Origin: Flavobacterium terrae
GTDB taxonomy: Bacteria > Bacteroidota > Bacteroidia > Flavobacteriales > Flavobacteriaceae
DNA length: 64,000 nt
Direction of reading: 5' to 3'
Assembly: GCF_900142035.1 (NCBI RefSeq)
Contig: NZ_FQZI01000003.1
Location: forward strand, 372,001 to 436,000
Shown here: positions 53,658 to 62,579 of the stretch, piece by piece
Layout: every line of letters starts with the position of its first letter
Numbering within the stretch: position 1 is the stretch's first letter
Program-made: the position numbers and the translations under genes
Notes under the pieces: generated by a model
The model's database searches: none
What the model saw: only the letters and a program-made list of their open reading frames with translations
Told to the model about the DNA's origin: nothing

Positions 53658-55338
53658 GATGTATTTCTCTTTTACGTTTATTTTGAGGTAAAGCACCCTC
53701 ATCTCTTGCTGATAATCCAAACAGATTACTCTTTACTGACCAATGCAGATACTCATTCCTCAATTTTTTTAAATCAGCTTCATTAATATAGTTTGTGTAA
53801 TGTTCCTTTTTAATGTCTTCAATGCAAACTCTTGAAAAAATTTCGAAATCTTTTTTGCTTTTGTTGTATGTCCCAACATACTTGTTTCGTATCGAAGCGC
53901 AAGCATTGAAATAACCTAAAATTTGGCTATAAACACTGTTTATAAAATTGTCTTTTATTTCGTATTTTTTTAAAGAAGATTCTTTGTAAACTACGTCAAA
54001 ACTTTTGGACTGATCTGTCATCAATTTTAAAGGAATCTTATCATACTTATTATAAAGCATTCTTTTACCAACAAGCCCATAATTAAATTGATTTTCATAC
54101 CAACTCGTCGAAGGATCAAACTCTTTTTCGTAAAAGAATTGTTTATTAATTTGAGGGTCTTTAAACCAACCTTCATCTACAACATAGGCTTTAAATTTAT
54201 CAAACTCTTTGCTTTTGTTATTTGTAGCCATTTCTCTATGTTCAGGAGTATCTGGTATTTGAATATTGTCAATCACAGAAATTTCTTTAATATTATCAAG
54301 ATAAGAACCCCCTATATCAGAGTGAACTCCAGGTAATGTTAATTCCAAACCTCTCAAACCAGCTGAATTAATATCTGATAAATCAAAATTTTCTCTATAT
54401 TCATCATCTGATGCTAAATGAAATACATATCTAGCTTTTTGAATACTATCTAATTTAAGATCACTCACATCATTGCCATGATATACTCCAAAAGAAGCAA
54501 CTGTATCATAAACCCCTACAAAATTGAACCTTATTTCCTTGATTTTCATACCTGAATTCAACAAACAAGCTCCAAAATAACCATACTTATCTATAAATTC
54601 AGTATTTTCTAGAGTTAGATAAAAGGTATAAGATCTATCATTAAAAGCATAATCTGGATAAACTTGATATTTAAACTTCTTATCTCCTACTCTTTGCATT
54701 AAAAGGTAATTGGCCATTTTACTGGCAACATAAACAAAATGTCTTGCTGCGGCTGCTCCACGGCTAAATCCATAAACATTTACATGAAGTATATCAATCT
54801 CTTTAGACTGATATCCCTTTCGTTCCATTTGCTTTACCGCATCCATACAGCCTTTAGTAACTTTTGCAGGAACCCCTGTGTCACCTTGACCCAATGCTAC
54901 CCCAGGAAATGTAGTATCTCCTTTTAAATTTTCGGTTCCAATACCTTCGATATATACAGCAATCTGATTTTCAGCATCTGAATCAATTGCATCAAAACCT
55001 CTAGCAACATTCGTATAGTCATTTTCAAAACTATCATCATTTTTATTCCCTTTTTTGATATAGGCTTGATGATTACTTGAACTAGTATTTCTTGCTTCAG
55101 TATTCGTTTTATTATTTTGAGTACCATCAAAGAAGAGGTTCAAATTCACATTGATGGAATTTGACAAAGTATCCTCTTTATTAGAAGCCTCATAATCAGA
55201 CTCGACCACACCTTCACCTTCGCCCTTCCATTGATTTTTCATTGGAGTTTGAAACTCATAATTACCTGAATTTGCCGTCAAATTCATGGCGGTAGACGTG
55301 TTAATCAAATCTCCTTCTACAATTCTTGTGATACTCAT
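53650..55338 (-). CDS. DUF2235 lipase, Tle1-like T6SS effector
   Basis: A 562-residue effector of the DUF2235 (Tle1 phospholipase-like) alpha/beta hydrolases. After a 60-residue unique N-terminus come 'NVNLNLFFDGTQNNK' and 'IAVYIEGIGTE' strands; the nucleophile Ser192 is in YGFSRGAAAARH, an acidic residue (Asp278) in FVGVYDTVASFG, and His339 in LPGVHSDIGGSY, so a full triad is likely. Such enzymes cut membrane phospholipids in target cells. There is no signal peptide. The start is three bases past the vgrG stop, and two exported proteins follow. Confidence 0.86.
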   Translation of the reverse strand: MSITRIVEGDLINTSTAMNLTANSGNYEFQTPMKNQWKGEGEGVVESDYEASNKEDTLSNSINVNLNLFFDGTQNNKTNTEARNTSSSNHQAYIKKGNKNDDSFENDYTNVARGFDAIDSDAENQIAVYIEGIGTENLKGDTTFPGVALGQGDTGVPAKVTKGCMDAVKQMERKGYQSKEIDILHVNVYGFSRGAAAARHFVYVASKMANYLLMQRVGDKKFKYQVYPDYAFNDRSYTFYLTLENTEFIDKYGYFGACLLNSGMKIKEIRFNFVGVYDTVASFGVYHGNDVSDLKLDSIQKARYVFHLASDDEYRENFDLSDINSAGLRGLELTLPGVHSDIGGSYLDNIKEISVIDNIQIPDTPEHREMATNNKSKEFDKFKAYVVDEGWFKDPQINKQFFYEKEFDPSTSWYENQFNYGLVGKRMLYNKYDKIPLKLMTDQSKSFDVVYKESSLKKYEIKDNFINSVYSQILGYFNACASIRNKYVGTYNKSKKDFEIFSRVCIEDIKKEHYTNYINEADLKKLRNEYLHWSVKSNLFGLSARDEGALPQNKRKREIHHG

Positions 55339-55341
55339 AGT

Positions 55342-57174
55342 TTAGTATGAATTAGATTTCTCTCCGCTTTTTTTCACTACTTTTTGAGATGCATTCACCA
55401 CAATACTTTTCTCAGTAGTACTCAGTTGAGCCGATTTGGCAATTTCAGTTCGTTCTGACGTTTCGGACTCTCTATTTCCTTTAACTATTTCTAATAAGCT
55501 ACCCATCACGTTAATTAAATAGTTTTTACCTACTGAAACATTATGAAACGCACCTGCTATTAAATTTTTATTAGATCCAGCTGTTTCTGTTATATCATTT
55601 CCGGCAGAGATAGATATATTTTGTCCCGCATCAATTCTCATATTTTTACCAGCCGTTATACTTATATCATTAGGCGCATTCACGCTAATATTTCCTTGTC
55701 CATCCATAAGCCAAGTGTTGCCGCTTGGGTCTTCGATGAAGATGCTTCCTTGTGCATCGTTAAAAATCATCTTGGTACCTGAACGGGTATGGATGACTTT
55801 CTGGTCGTTTCCTGCAGTGTTGTATCCTGAGATTTCTTGTCCGTTGTATTGGGTTCCTATGATGAATGGCTTTTCTGGATTGCCGCCTTCAAAGGAAACA
55901 AAGACTTCTTCTCCAATCTCGGGAATAAAATAAAATCCTTTGCCCGAGCCTGCATGTGGTGTTACCAGTCGAGTCCAATCGCTTTCGTGTCCCCAAAAGA
56001 ATTGTACTCTAACCCTTCCCATACCTTGTGGATCATTGTTATCGGTTACTACGGCACCTTGAGTTTCTGCTTTTGGATATACTAATGGATTCGTGTATGG
56101 TGGCACTTTAACATCTCTTGGTATAGATTCAAACTGACACTCGTAATGTCCAAATCCTTTAGAATAATGTTGGACCCCTGTTGCTATAAAATCTCCTGAT
56201 ATGCCATCTTTACTCACACTAAACATACCTCCTATTTGCAATGGAATTTTACTCAGTCCTGAGTAGGTAAGCACATTGGCTTCGATGGCTTGTTGGTTTA
56301 GCTCTTGTATTCTTTTGATATCTTGTGAATCATTTGCATTACTGGCAAAGGAATGATTGATATTACTCCTGTCAAACACACTACTCGAGGCTTGTTGTGC
56401 ATTTTGAGAAATATAACTTTGGGTATTGTTTTGAGGTTCTAAATTTTGAGAACTAATCTCTGAAGCTATGTTATAATCATAGCCTTTATAAGAAACTTTT
56501 TGAGATTGTAAACGACTAGTCACTTTGAAGTGGTGTAAGTTTACACCGTTTTCTAATGCCGCTTTTGAGGTTTTTAATTCTCCAAATCGTAAATAATCTC
56601 CATCGTAAAACATCCATTCGCCATATTGAACAGCTAGACGTTTTAAAAACTGAAAATCGGTTTCGTTGTATTGCACTATATAAGGCAATACGGTTTGGCA
56701 CTTTGGATTAATGTCCATACCTGTCAAAACTCCTTTTACTATGCTCTCATCTATTTTATGCACAATTTCATTGAGCATACTTGAGAAATGGGTTTGACTT
56801 TGTTTGATTTCATCCAATAGTATAGTAGGGCTTTTTCCAACTATTTGGAACCCTTTTGAAGCGCCATCATTATCCAAGACTTCCATCTCAGAAATAATGC
56901 CCTTAAAGTAAACATTCTCCCCACGAGCAGCATCCTTAAGCGTGATAACCACTTTGGCTCCCATATATTTTTTAATGAAATCCGCCTGACTCTTAAAATC
57001 CATTACCACATCTCCTATCCTCCAGGTAAAACTAAAAGAATGATGTCCTAGTAATTGCTGATTAATCACTAAATTATAATAGACAACCGGTTGCGAAAAG
57101 CTTCCTATTTGAATGCTAACCTTGTCAACCATTGCATCAGTAACTTTTTTAATAAGGCTATTAACGGTACTCAT
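55342..57174 (-). CDS. vgrG: Type VI secretion tip protein VgrG
   Basis: The spike that carries effectors. The 610-residue protein has the gp27-like base (about 1-370), the gp5-like OB domain (about 395-470, 'QGMGRVRVQFFWGHESDWTR' and 'GKGFYFIPEIGEEVFVSFEG') and the beta-helix stalk (about 480-600) with repeating 'DISITAGKNMRIDAGQNISI'. No extra C-terminal enzyme domain follows, so effectors ride as separate proteins. The OB-domain region is somewhat richer in G+C than its neighbours. The gene is followed at three bases by the lipase and is in the same run as two tssD genes. Confidence 0.92.
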   Translation of the reverse strand: MSTVNSLIKKVTDAMVDKVSIQIGSFSQPVVYYNLVINQQLLGHHSFSFTWRIGDVVMDFKSQADFIKKYMGAKVVITLKDAARGENVYFKGIISEMEVLDNDGASKGFQIVGKSPTILLDEIKQSQTHFSSMLNEIVHKIDESIVKGVLTGMDINPKCQTVLPYIVQYNETDFQFLKRLAVQYGEWMFYDGDYLRFGELKTSKAALENGVNLHHFKVTSRLQSQKVSYKGYDYNIASEISSQNLEPQNNTQSYISQNAQQASSSVFDRSNINHSFASNANDSQDIKRIQELNQQAIEANVLTYSGLSKIPLQIGGMFSVSKDGISGDFIATGVQHYSKGFGHYECQFESIPRDVKVPPYTNPLVYPKAETQGAVVTDNNDPQGMGRVRVQFFWGHESDWTRLVTPHAGSGKGFYFIPEIGEEVFVSFEGGNPEKPFIIGTQYNGQEISGYNTAGNDQKVIHTRSGTKMIFNDAQGSIFIEDPSGNTWLMDGQGNISVNAPNDISITAGKNMRIDAGQNISISAGNDITETAGSNKNLIAGAFHNVSVGKNYLINVMGSLLEIVKGNRESETSERTEIAKSAQLSTTEKSIVVNASQKVVKKSGEKSNSY

Positions 57175-57246
57175 GGGCTTATGTTTTTATATGATTGTAA
57201 AGCCAAAAACTATTTTGACTCGTGTATTTTTCTAATTTTGGAGTGA

Positions 57247-57642
57247 TTATAAATCCAATGACCACGGTTTTCTTAATACCGCTCCACTAAAATCTATATC
57301 TTTAGCTGATAGAAGGATCTCTATTTGCATAGGTACTTCATTGCTAGAACGAAAGCTCTCATGAAAATTGATACAAAAGGCTTTCTCAAATTTCAATTCT
57401 TTCATTTTTGACATCGCATCGCGTCTAAAAAACGTGATTTTACCGTTTTTTGTCTGCGTACTGCTAATCATCCACTTCATAAAATCGACACTCTTAGTAG
57501 ATTCAACAACTAATCTAATATTACCTCCTTGAGCTATGGTTTGAGGCTTACCGTTATGATCGACTTCTTGTGTTATATGAAGGTCAAACTCTAATACATT
57601 ATAGGTTTCCCCATCTAATTCCAATTTTGCTAAAAAAGACAT
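57247..57642 (-). CDS. tssD: Type VI secretion tube protein TssD (Hcp), paralogue 2
   Basis: A 131-residue Hcp/TssD tube protein of the Bacteroidetes type. It starts 'MSFLAKLELDGETYNVLEFD' and has 'QGGNIRLVVESTKSVDFMKW' and 'TFFRRDAMSKMKELKFEKAF' as the usual strand and helix elements. It lies 126 bp downstream of the other tssD and 72 bp upstream of vgrG. The two tube proteins differ clearly in sequence, so they may load different effectors or alternate in the tube; that is inference. Confidence 0.9.
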   Translation of the reverse strand: MSFLAKLELDGETYNVLEFDLHITQEVDHNGKPQTIAQGGNIRLVVESTKSVDFMKWMISSTQTKNGKITFFRRDAMSKMKELKFEKAFCINFHESFRSSNEVPMQIEILLSAKDIDFSGAVLRKPWSLDL

Positions 57643-57768
57643 ACTAATTTCGATTTAGGTGATTGTTGATAAAATTTGTCGAAACAACGGGATAAAGTTT
57701 GGGGCCTTTATCCCAGTGTATTCCGACATCACAAATAAGAACTTATTAATTTATAATCCCTTGACAGA

Positions 57769-58155
57769 TTATACCCATTCGTTTTCGTAAACTCCTGTTC
57801 CCATTTCAATCTTTCTTGCTGAAATAGTGAACGATTCTGTTAATGGATTTACTCCTGTAGAATCAAAGTTTTCTCTGTGTTTTACTAAGTAACCTTCAGT
57901 GAATTTTAATTCTTTTAAGGTAGCATCGCTATCTCTTTTGAAGAATTTAACGCTTCCATCTTTACGCTCAAAACTGTTTGTCATCCACTCGAATAACTCT
58001 GTTGAGCCTGTGCCTTCGATTGTTAATTCAATTTTACCACCTCTTGTTACTGTGGATGGACGACCTGTTGCATCTGTTTCTTGAAATAAACCATAGTTTA
58101 CATTCAATACGTTGAATTCTTTTCCCCCAACGCTTAATCTTGCTTTAAATGACAT
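57769..58155 (-). CDS. tssD: Type VI secretion tube protein TssD (Hcp), paralogue 1
   Basis: A 128-residue Hcp/TssD tube protein. It starts 'MSFKARLSVGGKEFNVLNVN' and has 'RGGKIELTIEGTGSTELFEW' and 'KFFKRDSDATLKELKFTEGY', aligning end to end with the paralogue at 57247. It is the first gene of the minus-strand T6SS cargo run. No sheath, baseplate or membrane-complex genes are in the window, so the machine must be assembled from a locus elsewhere. Confidence 0.92.
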   Translation of the reverse strand: MSFKARLSVGGKEFNVLNVNYGLFQETDATGRPSTVTRGGKIELTIEGTGSTELFEWMTNSFERKDGSVKFFKRDSDATLKELKFTEGYLVKHRENFDSTGVNPLTESFTISARKIEMGTGVYENEWV

Positions 58156-58718
58156 AATAAAAAATATTTAAATAATTAATAAATAAAGACAATACAATTC
58201 CGCAAAGCATACAACAATGCCTTGACACTAATGATGGTTAAATCACGATTTTTGAAATACTATTTTTTTCCTGAAAATTAAATAACCGAAAGATTATCGG
58301 TTACCCTAAAGTGAGAAGTCCTGCAATCCTATTCATCTGTACTTGAATTTAATGTGAAATAAATAATATACCAATCAGATCATAAATATCACTACAATTG
58401 TAAGAATTATATTTCAAATAAAAAAATATTATGTAGATTTTTTCTTACTTTTTAATAAAATTAATTTTAAAGCATTGTTTTTACAGAGTTTTTACAACTC
58501 ATCAAATGCTTCAAATCTTTAAGATATTCAAATATTGGTAACCCATAACTCATAATTCATAACTCATAATTCATAACTCATAATTCATAATTCATAACCC
58601 ATAACTTATAAGTAAAAATGGCTTGGTAAAAAGTAATAGATGTGATTTAAAAAAAAGAAATTAAGTAAGTCGTTTGTTTATATAAAAACAATGATAAAAG
58701 GTATTATAGGATTTATTT
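58156..58718. other. Intergenic stretch upstream of tssD
   Basis: About 560 bases without a gene. It holds a small hairpin (AACCGA / TCGGTT, 58270-58292), long A/T runs, and the tandem 7-bp repeat at 58544-58613. No exact TAnnTTTG box was seen for tssD; the upstream region of the island probably uses another signal. Confidence 0.6.
58544..58613. repeat. Tandem 7-bp repeat (CATAACT / CATAATT)
   Basis: About ten consecutive 7-base units alternate CATAACT and CATAATT, ending CATAACC, CATAACT and TATAAGT. The 14-base double unit also occurs once at 1142-1155. It has no spacers, so it is not a CRISPR array. Such runs can change length by slippage. Confidence 0.85.
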
Positions 58719-59276
58719 TTAGTAATACATTCTAAAACCCATGGCCCTACAAAGAGCATATTGCTTTTCAAATAAAACCTCAACAAGATCCACATTTTCA
58801 TCATACTCTTCGCTAAGCGCAAAGTACAAATTGTCTAAAACAGTACTTAATATAGGTGCAGGATTACCATAACCCGAAATAGCTTTGGCACCAGTAACAT
58901 CTAGAAAGTATTGAAACGTTTCATCTTCTAAATCCAATTGAAAGGTGTTCGCAAAATGAATAATTTTTCCCTTAAGCTTTCCCTCAAATAACTCGGCAAT
59001 CTCTTCAAAGCTATAGTAGTAATTGTCAATTTTCAATTCGTTATCACGACCTTCAAATACTAAATAGATAAAAGCATAATCCTTATAATGTTTGTCTTCA
59101 TAAACGAGTGTTCCTATACTTTCTTCAAAGCTTTCAATACTATCACACGTATTATACACATTAGTAATTCCGTAGCCCAATGCTAAAGTCTCAAGCGCAG
59201 GTACAATAACACTTTTGTGTAGCACAGTAGCATCAGGGACAGATTCTAAACAATAGATATATTTATTTAAAGACAT
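58719..59276 (-). CDS. DUF6642-like protein
   Basis: A 185-residue soluble protein, 'MSLNKYIYCLESVPDATVLH' at the start, then 'LALGYGITNVYNTCDSIESF', 'LVYEDKHYKDYAFIYLVFEG', 'YYYSFEEIAELFEGKLKGKI' and 'QYFLDVTGAKAISGYGNPAP'. From memory this matches DUF6642, found scattered in Bacteroidetes; the alternating alpha/beta pattern resembles the CHAT/caspase-like or Rossmann-like fold seen in some defence genes, but no catalytic His-Cys pair is clear. It stands alone upstream of the T6SS island, with the tandem repeat between. Confidence 0.65.
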   Translation of the reverse strand: MSLNKYIYCLESVPDATVLHKSVIVPALETLALGYGITNVYNTCDSIESFEESIGTLVYEDKHYKDYAFIYLVFEGRDNELKIDNYYYSFEEIAELFEGKLKGKIIHFANTFQLDLEDETFQYFLDVTGAKAISGYGNPAPILSTVLDNLYFALSEEYDENVDLVEVLFEKQYALCRAMGFRMYY

Positions 59277-59502
59277 AAACAGTTAATATACTTTAGACTA
59301 TAATCACAAAGAATAAATCTTCATTTTTTGCTAAAAGTAACCAATTAAAGGCATTATTAAAAAATTTATCTCCCATAAATTGGGTATAAAATCAAAGTGT
59401 TTTTCTTATTTATTTATAGGAATAGTCCTAATAAAAATAATTCTACTTCATTACATCTTTGCAAAGTAAGCTTACAAACTAAAATACTAAAAACACTAAA
59501 AA

Positions 59503-61392
59503 ATGAGAAAAATTATTTTTACAAAAGTACTATTACTTTTTTGCGTACTTATAAACGCACAATGTGTAATCAACAACGGAACATTAAACAGTAGCTGCAT
59601 TGGAGATGGTTACAACACATCAAATCAATGTGTATCCAACTGGTTAGCAACTCATGGAACACCTACTGCTATGGGAACCGTAGGAGGAAACACATGGGTT
59701 TGGCTTTGGTCTCATAGTAATACAGGAGAAGGAATCAGAACAAGTTATAATTTTCAATCAGGAAAAACTTACTTGATTTCGTTTCGAGTTAGAGCCACTA
59801 CAAATATCAGTAATCCAAACTCGACAGTCTTAAATTCAAGGCTTAATGTTAGAGCTGCTTCTGGTCTAAGTAGTACAAATGCTACTGGAATACCTAATCC
59901 TACAAACGTACAAACTATCTGGAGCGAAACGGTAGCCAATGTAGGTTCGACATGGAGAACCATTTCGTTATTCTATACACCCACAAGTAACTTTTCACAA
60001 TTATGGTTATATCCTTTAATGACTGCCGATTCAGGTGCTAATAACAGCGCGCAAATCCAAATGGAAGTCGATGACATAACGGTAAATTCAGCTATAAATG
60101 CTTCATTATTTTTTCAAAATGCTGCTGGAACTCGTAAAACCGACTTTTGTCCAGGTGAAGATGTATACATGAATGGGACCAATTCGATTGATGAAACACA
60201 ATACTATATAGACATTTGGAGAAGACCAATAGGTTCTACAGGAGCATTCCAATGGCAAACACAATTAGGTACAAACGGATGGACTTTAGGGCAAGTAGGT
60301 GTTTTAAATCTATCTAACCTATTTGCAGCGCAAAACTATTTTTTTGTGGATGGATTTGAATACCAAGTAAAATTAGCTGTAGGGAATTCATGTGTTCCGT
60401 GGGTAGAAGCTACAAGAACATTTAGAGTGCTTTCAAACAATGCATCACCAGCATTTACATTTGTTAGTTCTTGCGCTCCTAATGGAACTATAAGTGTAAC
60501 AGCAAATGCAACAGATACAACTACAGGTCTTAACCACTGGTGGGCATTAATGGAATCAAATGCGCAGGGTGCTACATCAGATGCGGCAACAATTGGTCAA
60601 GTAGGACTTACTCAAAGTGGCAATACAGTAACTTTCACAGGTCTTAGCCGTACAAAATTTTATTACATCAAACATGGGGTGTATAGTACATGTGTAAACT
60701 GGACAGAACAACGCACTGCTTTACCACAAAATGTAAGTTGGTCAAACTATACTACTAACTTTAACTTAGCGCCTAGTAGTAATTTAAATGGTAATGTAAC
60801 AGTAACAGCCGCTGCTCATAACAATCCCGTATTTGTAAATCACCACTGGTCTATTTTTTATGCACCTAATGGTTCTACAACTGGTAATAGCAATGTCCCT
60901 GGAAATCCAGATCAATGTTGTACAAATGCCTCTGCAACGTTTAGTGCTAATTTAGTGGTGAACCAATGGTATTATATCAAACACGGTGTTTGGAACGATT
61001 GCATGCCATGGAATGAAACCCGTAAAGCGTTTAGAGTAGTCATTCAAGGATTATTAGCAGACGGATCTCCTAACTATGCAATAGAAGAATCATTAACTGA
61101 TGAAAAAACTAAAGCAAGACAAGCTAACGAAACAGTTACTCAAGAAGAAACTGTACTCTATCCTAACCCAGTTACAGTTGGCGAAAAACTTACGTTTACC
61201 ACTGCTGGTTATGAAGTAACTGAAGTAAAAACGATTGATTATACTGGAAACACTCGTATTTTACCTTTTAGTAAAACTAATGATAAAGCTATCGAAATGA
61301 GTGTATCAAATCAGTACAAACCTGGTATTTACACCTTAAAATTATCTTGTAAAGAAGGCAAAGTAATTACTAAAAAATTAGTGATTAAGTAA
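59503..61392 (+). CDS. T9SS-secreted protein with three tandem Ig-like modules
   Basis: A 629-residue secreted protein: signal peptide (1-19, INAQ), an N-terminal carbohydrate-binding-like domain (about 20-200), three repeated Ig-like modules, and a C-terminal type A T9SS sorting domain (about 555-629, 'VLYPNPVTVGEKLTF' and 'GIYTLKLSCKEGKVITKKLV'), which targets it through the type IX secretion system to the cell surface. Each module ends with a Cys-Val/Met-x-Trp motif (SCVPWVEATRTFRV; TCVNWTEQRTA; DCMPWNETRKAFRV). Probable adhesin; function inferred only. Confidence 0.85.
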   Translation: MRKIIFTKVLLLFCVLINAQCVINNGTLNSSCIGDGYNTSNQCVSNWLATHGTPTAMGTVGGNTWVWLWSHSNTGEGIRTSYNFQSGKTYLISFRVRATTNISNPNSTVLNSRLNVRAASGLSSTNATGIPNPTNVQTIWSETVANVGSTWRTISLFYTPTSNFSQLWLYPLMTADSGANNSAQIQMEVDDITVNSAINASLFFQNAAGTRKTDFCPGEDVYMNGTNSIDETQYYIDIWRRPIGSTGAFQWQTQLGTNGWTLGQVGVLNLSNLFAAQNYFFVDGFEYQVKLAVGNSCVPWVEATRTFRVLSNNASPAFTFVSSCAPNGTISVTANATDTTTGLNHWWALMESNAQGATSDAATIGQVGLTQSGNTVTFTGLSRTKFYYIKHGVYSTCVNWTEQRTALPQNVSWSNYTTNFNLAPSSNLNGNVTVTAAAHNNPVFVNHHWSIFYAPNGSTTGNSNVPGNPDQCCTNASATFSANLVVNQWYYIKHGVWNDCMPWNETRKAFRVVIQGLLADGSPNYAIEESLTDEKTKARQANETVTQEETVLYPNPVTVGEKLTFTTAGYEVTEVKTIDYTGNTRILPFSKTNDKAIEMSVSNQYKPGIYTLKLSCKEGKVITKKLVIK

Positions 61393-61411
61393 GTAGAGTT
61401 CTTCTATTATA

Positions 61412-61448
61412 AATCCTTTCTGAGTCAATTACTTAGAAAGGATTTTTT
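61412..61448 (+). terminator. Terminator after the T9SS protein gene
   Basis: Stem AATCCTTTCT / AGAAAGGATT, extended by AGT/ACT, with a short loop and followed by TTTTTT. Confidence 0.85.
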
Positions 61449-61457
61449 AGTTTAAAA

Positions 61458-61476
61458 TTTACGGTTTTTCCGTAAA
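61458..61476. promoter_or_regulatory. Perfect inverted repeat TTTACGG-N5-CCGTAAA
   Basis: Seven-base arms TTTACGG and CCGTAAA around five T. A second, smaller repeat GGG-N7-CCC follows at 61483-61495, then GTACCTTTTG, a near-match to the -7 box, and the lipoprotein gene at 61561. It looks like an operator for the downstream lipoprotein. Confidence 0.5.
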
Positions 61477-61560
61477 TAAAAAGGGTGATTTTCCCGTACC
61501 TTTTGTAAGAAAAAACAACTTACTTTAACCATCAATAAACAAACTAAAAAACGACATGTT

Positions 61561-62493
61561 ATGAAAAATTTTGCAACTAAAATAGCCTTAGTTTTATCCA
61601 CGGCTATCTTTTTTCTTTCCTGCGATAAAGCAGAAGAAGAACAACTAATCACCACCAACAAAACAGAAAGTCAGAAACAACAAGAAGTGATCTCGCAAGC
61701 CTTAGCACCTTGTTCGACAGTGTACGCCTTAGTATTATCAGGCTCGAGCGGTTCGCCCGTTCCTGCTGGATTCGCCTCTACAATCTTTAAAGTCGACTTG
61801 TGTGCAAGCCCTACGGCTTACAATTTTGTATCACAAATTACTGTTGGTGGTGTATTAGTTCGTTCAGTAACAGGACTATGTGACATGCCTGGCGTACCAG
61901 ATTTTGCTTGGGCCGTTACAGGTATGAACTCAAACTTTCCAAGTAAATTATTGCGTGTACAAATCTCTACAGGTGCCGCTAGTGTAGTAGCTACTACAAC
62001 AGTACCGCTACAGGATATCGAAAACTATGGAAACACTGGATTATTTGTAGCCATTAAAGAAGGCACTTCGCAATTAATGAAAGTGTCTGTACCAGGTGGT
62101 GTATGTAGTGTATTTGCGCCTCCGGGTCCTACTTCACAATACAACGGATTAACAGTAGTTGGCAATAAATTTCATGCCATTTCAGGTACAACCAACTTGA
62201 TTTGCAGTCCAACTCTTGGTGATATTTTTGAATACACTACGGCAGGCGGACCTTACGTTGCTAAATATTCGTATAAAAATCTAACGGCTAATTCAAATTG
62301 GACTATGAAAGAGTTAGGATTTCATTTTGATGCATGCTGTGGTAAACGATGGACAGTGGGGAGTTCATCAGGACGTATTTCACACAACACAAACATTACA
62401 CCATGTGTATTGCCTAATCCTACCTTCTTGTTAAATACGACCACTACAGGTCAAAACTACTGGTATATTTACGATTTTATGGCGAAGATTTAA
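61561..62493 (+). CDS. Beta-propeller-like surface lipoprotein
   Basis: A 310-residue lipoprotein (lipobox FFLSC, Cys21). Residues about 50-310 have a propeller-like series of short strands with 'VYALVLSGSSGSPVPAGFAS', 'LCDMPGVPDFAWAVTGMNSN', 'NYGNTGLFVAIKEGTSQLMK' and 'MKELGFHFDACCGKRWTVGS', including several cysteines. No enzyme motif is visible. I do not recognise the family beyond that. It has its own terminator and a likely operator upstream at 61458. Confidence 0.7.
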   Translation: MKNFATKIALVLSTAIFFLSCDKAEEEQLITTNKTESQKQQEVISQALAPCSTVYALVLSGSSGSPVPAGFASTIFKVDLCASPTAYNFVSQITVGGVLVRSVTGLCDMPGVPDFAWAVTGMNSNFPSKLLRVQISTGAASVVATTTVPLQDIENYGNTGLFVAIKEGTSQLMKVSVPGGVCSVFAPPGPTSQYNGLTVVGNKFHAISGTTNLICSPTLGDIFEYTTAGGPYVAKYSYKNLTANSNWTMKELGFHFDACCGKRWTVGSSSGRISHNTNITPCVLPNPTFLLNTTTTGQNYWYIYDFMAKI

Positions 62494-62513
62494 TGTGATC
62501 TACAACCAATTAA

Positions 62514-62566
62514 AAACATCCTAACCTAGTTTGATCTCACTACGTTAGGATGTTTCTTTTTTTATA
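62514..62566. terminator. Terminator between the lipoprotein and DUF4494 genes
   Basis: Stem AAACATCCTAAC / GTTAGGATGTTT with an 18-base loop, followed by CTTTTTTT. It can serve both convergent genes. Confidence 0.78.
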
Positions 62567-62579
62567 AATCAAAACAGAA

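Noticed and set aside
55342..57174. Horizontal transfer of vgrG from its higher G+C
   Set aside because: The rise (about 43-45% against roughly 32% in some neighbours) is limited to the conserved OB region and can be explained by protein sequence.
58544..58613. CRISPR array
   Set aside because: The units are 7 bp and directly abut with no spacers, and no cas genes are present.
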